Below are positions 29,046 through 39,090 of a stretch of DNA of 64,000 bases, in pieces. The stretch covers positions 186,001 to 250,000 of the forward strand of contig JADJGV010000001.1 of assembly GCA_016707895.1 (NCBI GenBank), given 5' to 3'. Each line of letters opens with the position of its first letter. Positions within the stretch are counted from its first letter, which is position 1. Origin of the DNA: Myxococcales bacterium (GTDB lineage Bacteria; Myxococcota_A; Polyangia; Haliangiales; Haliangiaceae). The notes below the pieces were generated by a model, which was not told where the DNA came from, did no database searches, and saw nothing but the letters and a program-made list of their open reading frames with translations. A program made the translations under genes and the position numbers.

Positions 29046-32000
29046 ATGAGCGCGATGCCGGGGTGGACGCCGCCGACGGAGTTCGACGAGTTCCGGCTGC
29101 TGGCGCCGCTGGGCCGCGGCGGCATGAGCCAGGTGTTCACCGCCCAGGACGTGTTCCTCGACCGGCTGGTGGCGGTGAAGTTCCTGCTCACCGCCGCCGC
29201 CGACGGCGCCGCGCTCGAGCGCCTGCGCATCGAGGCCCGGGCCATCGCCCGGCTCCAGCACCCCAACGTCGTCGTCGTGCACCGCACCGGCGAGGCCGCC
29301 GGCTACCCGTACCTGGTCAGCGAGCTCCTGCGCGGCCAGACCCTCGCCGAGCTGCCCAAGCCGGTCCCCTGGCGGCGCGCGCTCGAGCTCGGCGTCGGGC
29401 TGGCCCGCGGGCTGGCCGCGGCCCACGCGCGCGGCGTGCTCCACCGCGACATCAAGTCGGCCAACGCGATGATCACCGAGGACGGCGCGATCAAGCTGCT
29501 CGACTTCGGCCTGGCCAAGCTGCGGCCCGACGTGGTGGCGCCGCCGCCGCCCGCGCCGGCGACCGCCGCGCCGGCCTCGCAGCTGGCCCGCGGCACGCCC
29601 GATCAGCGCGACGTCGCCACCCGCGCCGCCCGCCCCGCCGGCGATCCGCGGCTGGTGGCGACGCTGGCGGCGGCGGGCCCGCCGCGGGTCGACTTCGACG
29701 CCGGCGCCACCGAGGTGGTGGCGGTCGCGCCGGCCAGCGCCGGCGACGTCACCGAGGCCGGCGCGGTGATGGGCACGCCGGCGTACATGGCCCCCGAGCA
29801 GTGGCGGGGCGAGCCGGCGACGCCGGCGTCCGACGTCTACGCGCTGGGCGTCGTGCTCTACGAGCTGCTGGTCGGCCAGACCCCGCACCGCGGCGCGACG
29901 CTCGAGCAGCTGCGGCAGCGCACGCTCGACGAGCCGCCGCCCAGCGTGCGGGCCTTGGCCCCGGCCACGCCGCCGGCCGTCGTCGAGCTGGTCGATCGCT
30001 GCCGGGCCCGCGCGCCCGGCGATCGCTACGCCGACGGCGGCGCGCTGCGCGACGCGCTCGAGGCGCTGGTCGCGGTCAGCCGCACCGAGGCGCTGCCGGA
30101 CGGCAACCCCTACCGCGGGCTGGCCGCGTTCGAGGCCGAGGACCGCGCGCTGTTCTTCGGCCGCGAGCCGGCGGTGCGCGAGCTGGTCGAGCGGCTGCGC
30201 CGCGAGCCGCTGGTGGTGGTGGCCGGCGACTCGGGCTCGGGCAAGTCGTCCCTGTGCAAGGCCGGCGTGCTGCCGGCGATCGCCGACGGCGCGCTCGGCG
30301 ACGCGCGGCCGTGGCGGCTGGCCAGCCTGGTGCCGGGCGCGGCGCCGGCGGCGGCGCTGGTCGCGGCGCTGGCCCCGGCGATCGGGCGCCCCGAGGCCGA
30401 GCTGGCGACGCTCCTGGCCCGCGATCCCGCCGAGCTGGCGCGCGCGGTCCGCGCCGCCAGCGCCGACGGCCGGCCGCTGCTGCTGTTCGTCGATCAGCTC
30501 GAGGAGCTGGTGACGCTGGCGCCGCCCGACGAGGCGCGCGCGGTGGCCGCGGCGCTGGGTCACCTCGCGCTGCCGACGGCGACCGTGCGCACGCTGGCCA
30601 CGGTGCGCTCGGACTTCCTGACCCGGGTCGCGGCGCTGGTCGGCCACGCCGAGCTCTTGACCCGCGCGATGCACCTGCTGTTGCCGCCCGGCCCCGACGA
30701 GCTGCGCGCCGCGATCGTCGGCCCGGCGGCGCGCAAGGGCGTCACCTGCGACGAGGCGCTGGTCGAGGCGCTGCTCGCCGGCGCCGCCCGCGCCGACGGC
30801 GCGCTGCCGCTGGTGCAGTTCGCGCTGACCGAGCTGTGGGCGGCCCGGCCGCCCGCCGACGCCACGCTGACCGCGACCGGGCTGGCCGCGATCGGCGGCG
30901 TGGGCGGCGCGCTGGCCCGCCACGCCGATCGGGTGATCGCCGGGCTGCTGCCGCGCCAGCGCGAGGCCGCGCGGCGCGTCGTGCTGGCGCTGGTCACCGC
31001 CGCCGGCACCCGGGCCCGCCGCCCCGGCGCGGCGCTGGCCACCGACGCCGACGCCCGGGTCGCGCTCGACGCGCTGGTGCGCGGCCGGCTGGTGATCGCG
31101 CGCGGCGGCGACGACGACGCCACCTACGAGCTGGCCCACGAGGCGCTGCTCGACGGCTGGCAGACGCTGCGCGGCTGGCACGAGCGCAGCCGCGACGATC
31201 GCGCGGCGCGCGAGCGGCTCGAGCGCGCCGCCGCCGACTGGGCGCGCCTGGGCCGGCCCGCCGACGGGCTGTGGCGCGCGCGCCAGCTGGCCGAGGTGGC
31301 GCGCCTCGAGCCGCCGCCGACCGGCCCCGACGCCGCGTTCGTGGCCGCGTCGCGGCGGGCGGCCCGGCGCGCGCGCTGGCGCTGGCGGATCGGCGTCGCC
31401 GCGCTGCCGACGATCGCGCTCGCGGTGTGGCTGGGCCTCCGCGCGGCCGAGCACGCGCGCCGCGATCGCGCGGTCGCCCGCCACCGCGCCGCCGCCGCCG
31501 CCGCGATCGCCACCGGCGACCGCACCGCGGCGGTGGCCGCCGCCCGCCGCGCCGACGCGTTCGCCGCCTTCGACGCCGGCGATCAGGACGCCGGCGAGCG
31601 CCGCTGGGCCGAGGCCCGGGCGCTGTCGATCGCCGCCCGCCGCGACCTCGCCGACGCCTCGCGCGCGCTCGAGGCCGCGCTGCTGCTCGATCCCGGCCGC
31701 GCCGCGGTCCGCCACCAGCTCGCCGAGCTCACCTACGATCGCCTGACCCAGGCCGAGGCCGATCACGATCAGCCGCACGTCGACGAGCTGCTGGCGCGGC
31801 TGCCGCTGTGGGACGACGCCGGCCGGGTCGCGGCGCGCTGGGCCGCGCCCGCGCTGGTGACGCTCGCGACCACGCCGGCGCCGGTGCCGGTCGCGCTCGA
31901 GCGCTACGTCGCCCGCGGCGGCCGGCTGCTCGCCGAGCCGGTGCCGCTGACCGCCGCGCTGCCGCTGGCCGCGCTGCCGCTGCCGCCCGGCTCGTACCGC

Positions 32001-32921
32001 TTCACCTTCGACGTCGCCGGCACGCCGATCCGCTACCCGGTGCACCTCGCGCGCGGCGAGCGCTTCACCGCCACCGTCGCGCTGCCCGATCCGGCGCGCA
32101 TCCCGCCCGGCTTCGTCTACGTCCCGGCCGGGCGCTTCCGCCAGGGCTTCGCCGGCGACGACGGCCTGCGCAGCGCGTTCTTCGGCGCGCCGCCCGAGCA
32201 CGCCGCGACCACCGCCGCCTACCTGATCGCGCGCCACGAGCTGACCTTCGCCGCCTGGCTCGAGTTCCTCGACGACCTCCCCGCCGCCGAGCGCGCCGCG
32301 CGCGCGCCGGGCAGCGCCGACGCCGACGCGCTGCACAGCCAGGGCGACGTGCGCCTCCGCCAGGCGCCCGACGGCGCGTGGCGGCTCGGCCTGCGGACGG
32401 TGCGGCTGCGCTTCGACCGCGGCCGCGGCGAGCCGCTGACCTTCCCCGAGCGCGCCAGCCACCAGCGCGTCGCGTGGGAGCGCACGCCGGTGACCGCGAT
32501 CGCGGCGTCCGACGTCGAGGCCTACGCCGCGTGGCTCGATCGGACCGGGCGCGTGCCGGGCGCGCGCCCGTGCCGCGCCGACGAGTGGCTGCGCGCCGCC
32601 CGCGGCGCCGACGATCGGCTGTTCCCCGGCGGCGCGCAGCTGGCCGCCGGCGACGCCAACACCTACGAGACCCACCGCTCGGCGACCCTCGACGCCGCCG
32701 GCCCTGACGAGGTCGGCGCCCACCCGGCGTCGCGCAGCCCGTTCGATGTCGACGATCTGGTCGGCAACGTCTGGGAGCTGGTGCGCGGCCCCGGCGGCTA
32801 CGAGATGCGCGGCGGCGCGTGGTTCTACCCGCAGTTCCTGGCCCAGGTCGTCAACCGCCAGGAGATCGAGCCCGGCCTGCGCGACCCGCTGCTCGGCGCC
32901 CGCGTCTGCGCGACGCCGTGA
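29046..32921 (+). CDS. giant Ser/Thr kinase with nSTAND NTPase, transmembrane helix and FGE-sulfatase domain
   Basis: A 1291-residue fusion. The kinase domain (about 14-340) has GRGGMSQV, Lys45, HRDIKSAN (133-140), DFG (153-155) and MGTPAYMAPE (242-251), with about 85 Ala/Pro-rich residues inserted between DFG and APE. An nSTAND1-type NTPase follows (about 354-760): NPYRGLAAFEAEDRALFFGRE, Walker A GDSGSGKSS (394-402), Walker B LLLFVDQLEEL, then the helical C-lobe ending in a YELAHEALL motif. One transmembrane helix (about 777-797) leads to an extracytoplasmic helical part and an FGE-sulfatase domain (about 1017-1291: GFVYVPAGRFRQGF, VTAIAASDVEAYAAWL, NVWELVRG, MRGGAWF). The outer FGE probably senses a ligand, NTP-dependent STAND oligomerisation would activate the kinase; this logic is inferred from the families. 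An ATG 9 bases downstream is an alternative start. Confidence 0.92.
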   Translation: MSAMPGWTPPTEFDEFRLLAPLGRGGMSQVFTAQDVFLDRLVAVKFLLTAAADGAALERLRIEARAIARLQHPNVVVVHRTGEAAGYPYLVSELLRGQTLAELPKPVPWRRALELGVGLARGLAAAHARGVLHRDIKSANAMITEDGAIKLLDFGLAKLRPDVVAPPPPAPATAAPASQLARGTPDQRDVATRAARPAGDPRLVATLAAAGPPRVDFDAGATEVVAVAPASAGDVTEAGAVMGTPAYMAPEQWRGEPATPASDVYALGVVLYELLVGQTPHRGATLEQLRQRTLDEPPPSVRALAPATPPAVVELVDRCRARAPGDRYADGGALRDALEALVAVSRTEALPDGNPYRGLAAFEAEDRALFFGREPAVRELVERLRREPLVVVAGDSGSGKSSLCKAGVLPAIADGALGDARPWRLASLVPGAAPAAALVAALAPAIGRPEAELATLLARDPAELARAVRAASADGRPLLLFVDQLEELVTLAPPDEARAVAAALGHLALPTATVRTLATVRSDFLTRVAALVGHAELLTRAMHLLLPPGPDELRAAIVGPAARKGVTCDEALVEALLAGAARADGALPLVQFALTELWAARPPADATLTATGLAAIGGVGGALARHADRVIAGLLPRQREAARRVVLALVTAAGTRARRPGAALATDADARVALDALVRGRLVIARGGDDDATYELAHEALLDGWQTLRGWHERSRDDRAARERLERAAADWARLGRPADGLWRARQLAEVARLEPPPTGPDAAFVAASRRAARRARWRWRIGVAALPTIALAVWLGLRAAEHARRDRAVARHRAAAAAAIATGDRTAAVAAARRADAFAAFDAGDQDAGERRWAEARALSIAARRDLADASRALEAALLLDPGRAAVRHQLAELTYDRLTQAEADHDQPHVDELLARLPLWDDAGRVAARWAAPALVTLATTPAPVPVALERYVARGGRLLAEPVPLTAALPLAALPLPPGSYRFTFDVAGTPIRYPVHLARGERFTATVALPDPARIPPGFVYVPAGRFRQGFAGDDGLRSAFFGAPPEHAATTAAYLIARHELTFAAWLEFLDDLPAAERAARAPGSADADALHSQGDVRLRQAPDGAWRLGLRTVRLRFDRGRGEPLTFPERASHQRVAWERTPVTAIAASDVEAYAAWLDRTGRVPGARPCRADEWLRAARGADDRLFPGGAQLAAGDANTYETHRSATLDAAGPDEVGAHPASRSPFDVDDLVGNVWELVRGPGGYEMRGGAWFYPQFLAQVVNRQEIEPGLRDPLLGARVCATP

Positions 32922-33045
32922 GCAGGACTTGCTCAGCGCGCGCCGCGACGTGAGCAACGTTGGCGCGCCGGCCCGGGCGAGCGCGGGCCCGCCGCCCCCG
33001 CGCCCCGCGCCGCGCCTGGCCTCGGGCTTGCGTAGGTGGACCCGC

Positions 33046-34866
33046 ATGCGGCACCTCCTCTGGCTCACGGTCGCGCTCGGCGCGTGGCCCGCGCTCGCCC
33101 ACGCCCAGGTCTCGTCGGCCAACCTCGACAACGGCATCGGCATGGGCAACGGCATCGGCATGGGCAACGGCATCGGCATGGGCAACGGCATCGGCATGGG
33201 CAACGGCCCGGGCAGCACCCAGGTGTTCCAGGGCACGACGCCGACCTCGGTCCGTCTCGAGGGCACCCGGTTCCGCCGGCTGTTGCCGGCCGGCTCGACC
33301 TTGCTCGACGCGTGCGCGACCAGCGGCTACACGCGCAACTGCGGCTGGGCCAGCGACGGGGTCGGCGCGTGCACGCCCGGCCAACCCGTCAGCGTGTCGG
33401 CCGGCAGCTGCCTGAGCGCGACGGTCGCCGGCGGCGCGATGGCCGCGCCCGACGGCAGCGCCAGCCCGACCTACACCACCCCGCCGGTGGTGCTGCGGGT
33501 GTGCGGCGGCGACGCCGCGTGCACGTACGCCGCCGCGCTGGCCACCGCCGCGTCATGCCCGGCCGGCGTCGGCCCGGGCGCGGTCGCGACCTTCACCTGC
33601 CCGACCAGCGGCACCTACAACGTCCTCGCCGGCGCGTCCACGCCCACCGCCGATCGGCTGGTGATCAACGCGGTCGCTTCGACCGGCACGTACCCGCGGC
33701 TGCTGACCGCCAGCGAGGTCCTCGGCCTGCGCCTCGTCGTGAGCACCACGCCGGGCGACACCACCGTCCAGCCCGGCGACGCCGACGCGCTCGAGCTGCG
33801 GTTCGCCAGCTACGTCGACGGCGTCGCCAGCGCCGCGTCGCTGACCGCGTGCGCCGGCGCCAACGGCCCCAGCGCGTACACCGCCGACTGCGGCTGGCGC
33901 GCCGCGCACGTCGTCGGCTGCGTCAAGGGCGTCGCGACCACCGTCGGCGTCGGCGTCAGCGGCCTGGGCACCGTGAGCGGCGCCGATCCGATGCTGCGGA
34001 TCTGCAGCGGCGCCGCCGCGTGCCTGTGGAGCGGCGCGCTGGCCGGCAACGACAACTACGGCGCCAGCACCGGCGCGCGGGTGACCTTCACCTGCCCGGC
34101 CAGCGGCGTCGCGACCGTGATGACCGCGCGCAAGGCCAGCGGCTCGCTCCCGTCGAAGTTCACGATCACGCCCGAGGCCGCGATCACCGTCGCCGGCGCG
34201 CTGGTGCGCGAGCCGCACCTGGTGCAGGCGATCGATCCCGACATCGCGCTGTACCGCGCGGTGGTGGCGAGCGCGCCCGCCGGCACCACCGGCCTGCCCG
34301 CCGCCGGCGGCACGCTGTGCGACGCCGCGGGGACCGCCCACGGCTACCTCGGTTCGCTGACCACCGGCAGCTGGGGACCGCGCACGTTCGTGAGCCCGGT
34401 CCCGTACACCGACCTCGCCTACTACACCCGCAGCGACAGCCGCCTCACGCTCACCTGCGGCAACGGCGCGCTGCTCAAGTGCGATCGGATCTTCGACCCG
34501 TGGCGCTCGCCGCGCAGCGAGGACGAGCGCGGCGCGTGCGTGCGCATGGTCCGCGCCGACTACTGCGGCACCGGCGCGCCGCACACCGTCGACGGCGTCC
34601 CGATCGAGGTCGACTGGGACGCCTGGGATCCGGCGATGCTCACCGATCCCGACTTCGAGGCGGTGTGGACCCCGCGCGGCGCGCACTGCGTGGCGGCGAG
34701 CAAGGTGCTGGCGTTGATCGCGTCGGGCCGTCGCCCCGGGGCCACCAGCGTGAGCTGCCCGACCGTGCCGTTCGGCACCGGCGGCAGCTGGGCGCCGAAC
34801 CCGCCGCCCGAGTGCTCGCCGTCGACGGCGCCGGCCAGCAACTGGCTGTGGAACCAGGTCTACTGA
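33046..34866 (+). CDS. secreted ADYC-motif protein with NGIGMG tandem repeats
   Basis: A 606-residue secreted protein with a Sec signal peptide (about 1-21, cut after LAHA). Four identical GIGMGN repeats follow directly (residues about 29-52). The C-terminal domain (about 440-600) contains VRADYCGTGAPHTVDG with paired cysteines, matching the ADYC motif of a myxobacterial family of unknown role. Between lie two related cysteine-rich beta units (CATSGYTRNCGW and CAGANGPSAYTADCGW, each with a later GDAACTYAAAL / SGAAACLWSGAL partner), indicating an internal duplication. No lipobox or C-terminal anchor is visible, so it should be released or bound non-covalently. It follows the kinase gene by 124 bp and may be under the control of the neighbouring activator. 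Confidence 0.8.
   Translation: MRHLLWLTVALGAWPALAHAQVSSANLDNGIGMGNGIGMGNGIGMGNGIGMGNGPGSTQVFQGTTPTSVRLEGTRFRRLLPAGSTLLDACATSGYTRNCGWASDGVGACTPGQPVSVSAGSCLSATVAGGAMAAPDGSASPTYTTPPVVLRVCGGDAACTYAAALATAASCPAGVGPGAVATFTCPTSGTYNVLAGASTPTADRLVINAVASTGTYPRLLTASEVLGLRLVVSTTPGDTTVQPGDADALELRFASYVDGVASAASLTACAGANGPSAYTADCGWRAAHVVGCVKGVATTVGVGVSGLGTVSGADPMLRICSGAAACLWSGALAGNDNYGASTGARVTFTCPASGVATVMTARKASGSLPSKFTITPEAAITVAGALVREPHLVQAIDPDIALYRAVVASAPAGTTGLPAAGGTLCDAAGTAHGYLGSLTTGSWGPRTFVSPVPYTDLAYYTRSDSRLTLTCGNGALLKCDRIFDPWRSPRSEDERGACVRMVRADYCGTGAPHTVDGVPIEVDWDAWDPAMLTDPDFEAVWTPRGAHCVAASKVLALIASGRRPGATSVSCPTVPFGTGGSWAPNPPPECSPSTAPASNWLWNQVY
33130..33201 (+). repeat. four perfect 18-bp tandem repeats encoding NGIGMG
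   Basis: Four identical 18-bp units (AACGGCATCGGCATGGGC) sit in frame just after the signal peptide of the ADYC protein. Perfect nucleotide identity, not just amino acid identity, points to recent expansion by slippage. The unit is a multiple of three, so changes in copy number would keep the frame. Spacers are absent, so it is not a CRISPR array. Confidence 0.92.
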
Positions 34867-34900
34867 GCTCCTACGAGGGCGTGTCGCCACCCTCCCAAGC

Positions 34901-34960
34901 CCTCCCAAGACGCGAGACGCCGGGCGCGTCGACCGGTGGTCGTCCGAAAAGCGGACAAGC
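34901..34960 (+). repeat. dispersed 3'-flank repeat, copy A
   Basis: About three quarters of 60 positions match, with a 2-base gap, a segment on the minus strand at 43465-43525. Both copies lie shortly after the stop codon of a gene (35 bp after the ADYC gene here) and in the same orientation relative to that gene. The central dodecamer CGCGTCGACCGG is identical. This copy ends with the hairpin GTCCG-AAAAG-CGGAC. Confidence 0.55.
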
Positions 34961-35013
34961 GCTGCGCCGGGGCCCCACCCACGACGCGCCCCGGCCGGCG
35001 TGAGCCGCGCCCG

Positions 35014-37653
35014 CTACCAGGCGCCGTCGAGCTGGTACAGCTCGCCGAGCCAGATCTCCGCGCGGTAGGCGACGCGGCCGTCGGGCAACACCGCCGGCTC
35101 GCCGAGGGTCTCGCCCGCTGGCAGATCGTGGAGCACGGTGGTGGCGCCGGTCGCGGGATCGAGGCGCTGGATCGCCGGGACCTCGGCGGTGACGATCGCC
35201 AGCGCGCCGTCGGGGAGCGCGCGCGCGAACATGATCGACTGCCGGCCGAGCGCGCCCACGCGGATCGGCGTCGGCCGCGCCGCGCCCGCCGCCAGCCACG
35301 CCAGGTCGTTGGGCGCGCGCCGGACCAGCAGGCGATCGCCGATCCGATCCTCGAGGCCCCAGCCGGCCAGCCGCTGGATCGGCGCGGCGTCGGGCGCGGC
35401 CTGGGACCACACCGTCGGCGCGCCGTCGACCAGCCGGGTGAAGGCCAGGCCGCCGTCGGCCAGCCACAGCGGCGCGCGATCGCTCGGCGAGTCGGTCCAC
35501 CGCCGCGGCGCGCCGCCAGCGACCGGCGCGCTGTGGATGCCGGGGCTGGCGCCGCCCTGGGCCCAGGCCGCGGCGCGGCCGTCGGCGCTGAACGCCGGCC
35601 GCCCGAGCTCGCCGTCGACGCGGAGCAGCGCGCGCGCCGGCTCGGCGCCGGACCGCACCATCAGCCGCACGCCGCCGCCGGGGTCGCGCGCGACCCACGC
35701 CAGCCCGCCGCCCGGGATCCCGACCGGGCTGCGCGCCAGCCCGTCGTCGACCAGCACCTCGGGCGCGCCGCGGCCGACCGCGATCAGCGTGCCGTAGCTG
35801 TGGCAGTCCGAGTAGACCAGGCGCGCGCCGTCGGGCGACACGTCGAGCCCGCCCGACGTCCGCACGCCCGGCACCACCAGCCGATCGGCGCCGGTGGCGA
35901 GGTCGATCGCGCGCACGCCGCTCTCGGCGGCGTAGTACAGCGTGCGCCCGTCGCGCGCGAACACCGGATCGACGTTGTGCGGCTTCAACGCCGCGACGCA
36001 CTCGACCCGCGCGGTCGCCACCGTCGCGACGCACAGCCGCGGCGCGCTCGCGCGATCGGCGACGACGAACGCCAGCCGCGCGCCGTCGCGCGACGCCGCC
36101 AGGTAGTCGGCCTGCGCGTCGACCGCCACCGCGCGCGCGTCGCCGGCGCCGTCGTGGCGGTGCACCCAGCCGGGATCGGCGTCGGTCAAGACGAACGTCG
36201 CGGCGTCGGTCGGCGCCACCGCGTAGCCGACCATCGGCTCGGAGATCCCGCCGGTCGCGCGCGACAGCGCCTTCACCCGCATGCGCTGATCGTCGCCGTC
36301 GGTGACGTACAGGATCTCGCCGGGGTGACGGCCGCGCGCCGGGTGCCAGTCCCAGGCGTCGCCCGGGCTGCGCGCCGCCAGCGCCGGCGCCTGCCCCGGC
36401 ACGACGGTGTAGACGTCGACGTCGGCGCCGCGCATCAGCGTGAACGCCACGGTCGTGCCGTCGACGAACACCGGCTCGTTCGCGCACGCGCCCAGCGCGG
36501 TCAGCGCCACGCCGGGGCCGACCACCGCGCCGCCCGCGTCGATCGCAGCCAGCGCCGGCGCGTCGATCGCCGCTGGCGGCGTCGCCCGCGGGCGCACCAC
36601 CCACGCCACGCCGGCCAGCGCCAGCGCGCCCGCGCCGATCATCGCCGCCGCCGCCGCCCGCGACGGGCGCTCCTCGGGCGGCGCCCCGGCGGGCGCCGCG
36701 AACGCCGCCTCCAGCGCGACCGCCAGCTGGTCGGCGTCGGCGAACCGCGCCCCCGGCTCGGCCGCCACCGCGCGATCGACCACCGCGACCACCGCCGGCG
36801 GCGCCGCGATCGCCGCGGTCGCCAGCGACGGCACCCGCGCCGCGGCCGCCGCCAGGCCGTCGGTCGGCACGTCGGCCAGCGGGTGGCGCCCGCCGAACAA
36901 CTCCCACAGCACCAGCCCCAGCGAGAACACGTCGGAGGCCGCGGTCAGCCGCTCGCCGCGCCACGCCTCGGGCGCCATGTAGCGCGGCGTGCCCAGCCGA
37001 CTGCCGGCGACGGTCAGCTCGCCGCTGTCGGTGGCCGGCGTCGGCGGCGCCGCGGCCGGCGCCGGCGCGAACGTGCGGGTCGCGTCGTGATCGATCGCCC
37101 GCGGCGCGCGCGGCCCGTCGGGCTCGGTCGGCTGATCGGCCAAGGACGGGGCGGCCGCGGCGGGCGCCGCGACCTCGCCGCTCGGCTCGGCCAGCTTGGC
37201 CAACCCGAAGTCGAGCAGCTTCACCGTGCCGTCCTTGCCGAGGATCGCGTTGCCCGGCTTGACGTCGCGGTGGAGGATGCCCTGGCGGTGCGCCGCGCCC
37301 AGCCCGCGCGCGAGCCCGAGGGCGATCGCCCGCGCCAGCGCCGGATCCAGCGGCCGCGGCAGCCGATCGAGCGGCGTGCCGTCGACGAACTCCGAGACCA
37401 GGTACGGCTCGCCGCCCTGCTCGCCGGCGCGGTACACCGCCACCACGTTGGGGTGGCTGAGGCGCGCGATCGCCCGCGCCTCGACCAGGAACCGTGCCCG
37501 CGCGCTGGGGTGATCGCGGTAGCCGTCGATCACCTTGATCGCCACCCGGCGATCGAGCACCGGGTCGTCGGCCAGGTACACCGCGCCCATGCCGCCGCGC
37601 CCGAGCACGCGCGTCACCCGGTAGTCGCCGATGATCTTCGGATCGCTGGGCAT
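35014..37653 (-). CDS. Ser/Thr protein kinase with single TM helix and extracytoplasmic beta-propeller sensor
   Basis: An 879-residue receptor-like kinase. The cytoplasmic kinase (about 10-325) has GRGGMGAV, Lys40, HRDVKPGN (128-135), DFG (148-150) and GTPRYMAPE (221-229), with about 70 Pro/Ala/Glu-rich residues inserted between DFG and APE. A transmembrane helix (about 329-350, AAAMIGAGALALAGVAWVV) is followed by a TolB/PD40-like propeller (about 375-879) with blades such as VAPTDAATFVLTDADP, GLDVSPDGARLVYSD and PAFSADGRAAAWAQ. The layout is like PknD: outer propeller senses a ligand and drives kinase dimerisation. It converges with the ADYC gene and starts 25 bp before the end of the heme A operon on the same strand. 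Its substrate may be one of the FHA proteins in the window. Confidence 0.94.
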   Translation of the reverse strand: MPSDPKIIGDYRVTRVLGRGGMGAVYLADDPVLDRRVAIKVIDGYRDHPSARARFLVEARAIARLSHPNVVAVYRAGEQGGEPYLVSEFVDGTPLDRLPRPLDPALARAIALGLARGLGAAHRQGILHRDVKPGNAILGKDGTVKLLDFGLAKLAEPSGEVAAPAAAAPSLADQPTEPDGPRAPRAIDHDATRTFAPAPAAAPPTPATDSGELTVAGSRLGTPRYMAPEAWRGERLTAASDVFSLGLVLWELFGGRHPLADVPTDGLAAAAARVPSLATAAIAAPPAVVAVVDRAVAAEPGARFADADQLAVALEAAFAAPAGAPPEERPSRAAAAAMIGAGALALAGVAWVVRPRATPPAAIDAPALAAIDAGGAVVGPGVALTALGACANEPVFVDGTTVAFTLMRGADVDVYTVVPGQAPALAARSPGDAWDWHPARGRHPGEILYVTDGDDQRMRVKALSRATGGISEPMVGYAVAPTDAATFVLTDADPGWVHRHDGAGDARAVAVDAQADYLAASRDGARLAFVVADRASAPRLCVATVATARVECVAALKPHNVDPVFARDGRTLYYAAESGVRAIDLATGADRLVVPGVRTSGGLDVSPDGARLVYSDCHSYGTLIAVGRGAPEVLVDDGLARSPVGIPGGGLAWVARDPGGGVRLMVRSGAEPARALLRVDGELGRPAFSADGRAAAWAQGGASPGIHSAPVAGGAPRRWTDSPSDRAPLWLADGGLAFTRLVDGAPTVWSQAAPDAAPIQRLAGWGLEDRIGDRLLVRRAPNDLAWLAAGAARPTPIRVGALGRQSIMFARALPDGALAIVTAEVPAIQRLDPATGATTVLHDLPAGETLGEPAVLPDGRVAYRAEIWLGELYQLDGAW

Positions 37654-37678
37654 CGCCGAGCGCGGCCCCGCGACGCGC

Positions 37679-38211
37679 TCAGGCCAGATGGTACAGCATC
37701 ACGTACACCGCGACGCCGGTCACCGAGACGTACAGCCAGATCGGGTACGCGACGCGCGCGATCTTCGGGTGGCGATCGAAGCGCCCCTTGAGGGCCAGCC
37801 ACAGCGACCGCAGCACCAGCGGCAGCGCGACCGCCGCCATGATCGTGTGGGTGCCGAGCAGCACCAGGTAGAACGTCTTGGCGGCGCCGTGGCCCGGGTA
37901 GCGGTGCGCGCCGGTGGTCGCGAACCGCACCAGGTAGCTCGCCAGGAACACCGCCGAGCAGCTCACCGCCGCCAGCATCGCCTGGCGGTGGAACGCCAGC
38001 TTGCGCTGCTTGATCGCGACGCCGCCCGCGATCAAGAACACCGCCGACGAGCCGTTGAGCACCGCGTTGAGCGCGGGGTGCAGCCGCACCCACGGCCAGC
38101 CGGCGTTGACCAGCGCCGCCACCAGCGGCACCAGCGCCAGCCCGACCGCCAGCACCAGCCAGCCGAACGGCTGTCCGAAAAACGGACGCTCCGAGGCGGT
38201 GGTCGAGTCGC

Positions 38212-38215
<4 letters not shown>
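37679..38215 (-). CDS. DUF420 membrane protein of the heme A / cytochrome oxidase operon
   Basis: A 178-residue integral membrane protein with about five transmembrane helices (near 18-40, 50-65, 78-95, 110-135, 155-175). It belongs by pattern to DUF420 (PALNAVLNGSSAVFLIAGG, KLAFHRQAMLAAVSCSAVFLASYL, TFYLVLLGTHTIMAAV, each a family-type helix, with His residues H76 and H118 in likely heme/copper-facing positions). DUF420 proteins lie beside cytochrome oxidase assembly genes, and the staphylococcal one (CtaM) is needed for oxidase maturation. Its GTG overlaps the ctaB stop (GTGA). A GTCCG-AAAAA-CGGAC palindrome sits inside the first codons (38173-38187), so transcript structure could affect initiation. 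Confidence 0.85.

Positions 38216-39086
<871 letters not shown>

Positions 39087-39090
<4 letters not shown>

Noticed and set aside
33130..33201. CRISPR-like array
   Set aside because: Repeats are direct, have no spacers, are in frame inside a secreted protein gene and encode NGIGMG.
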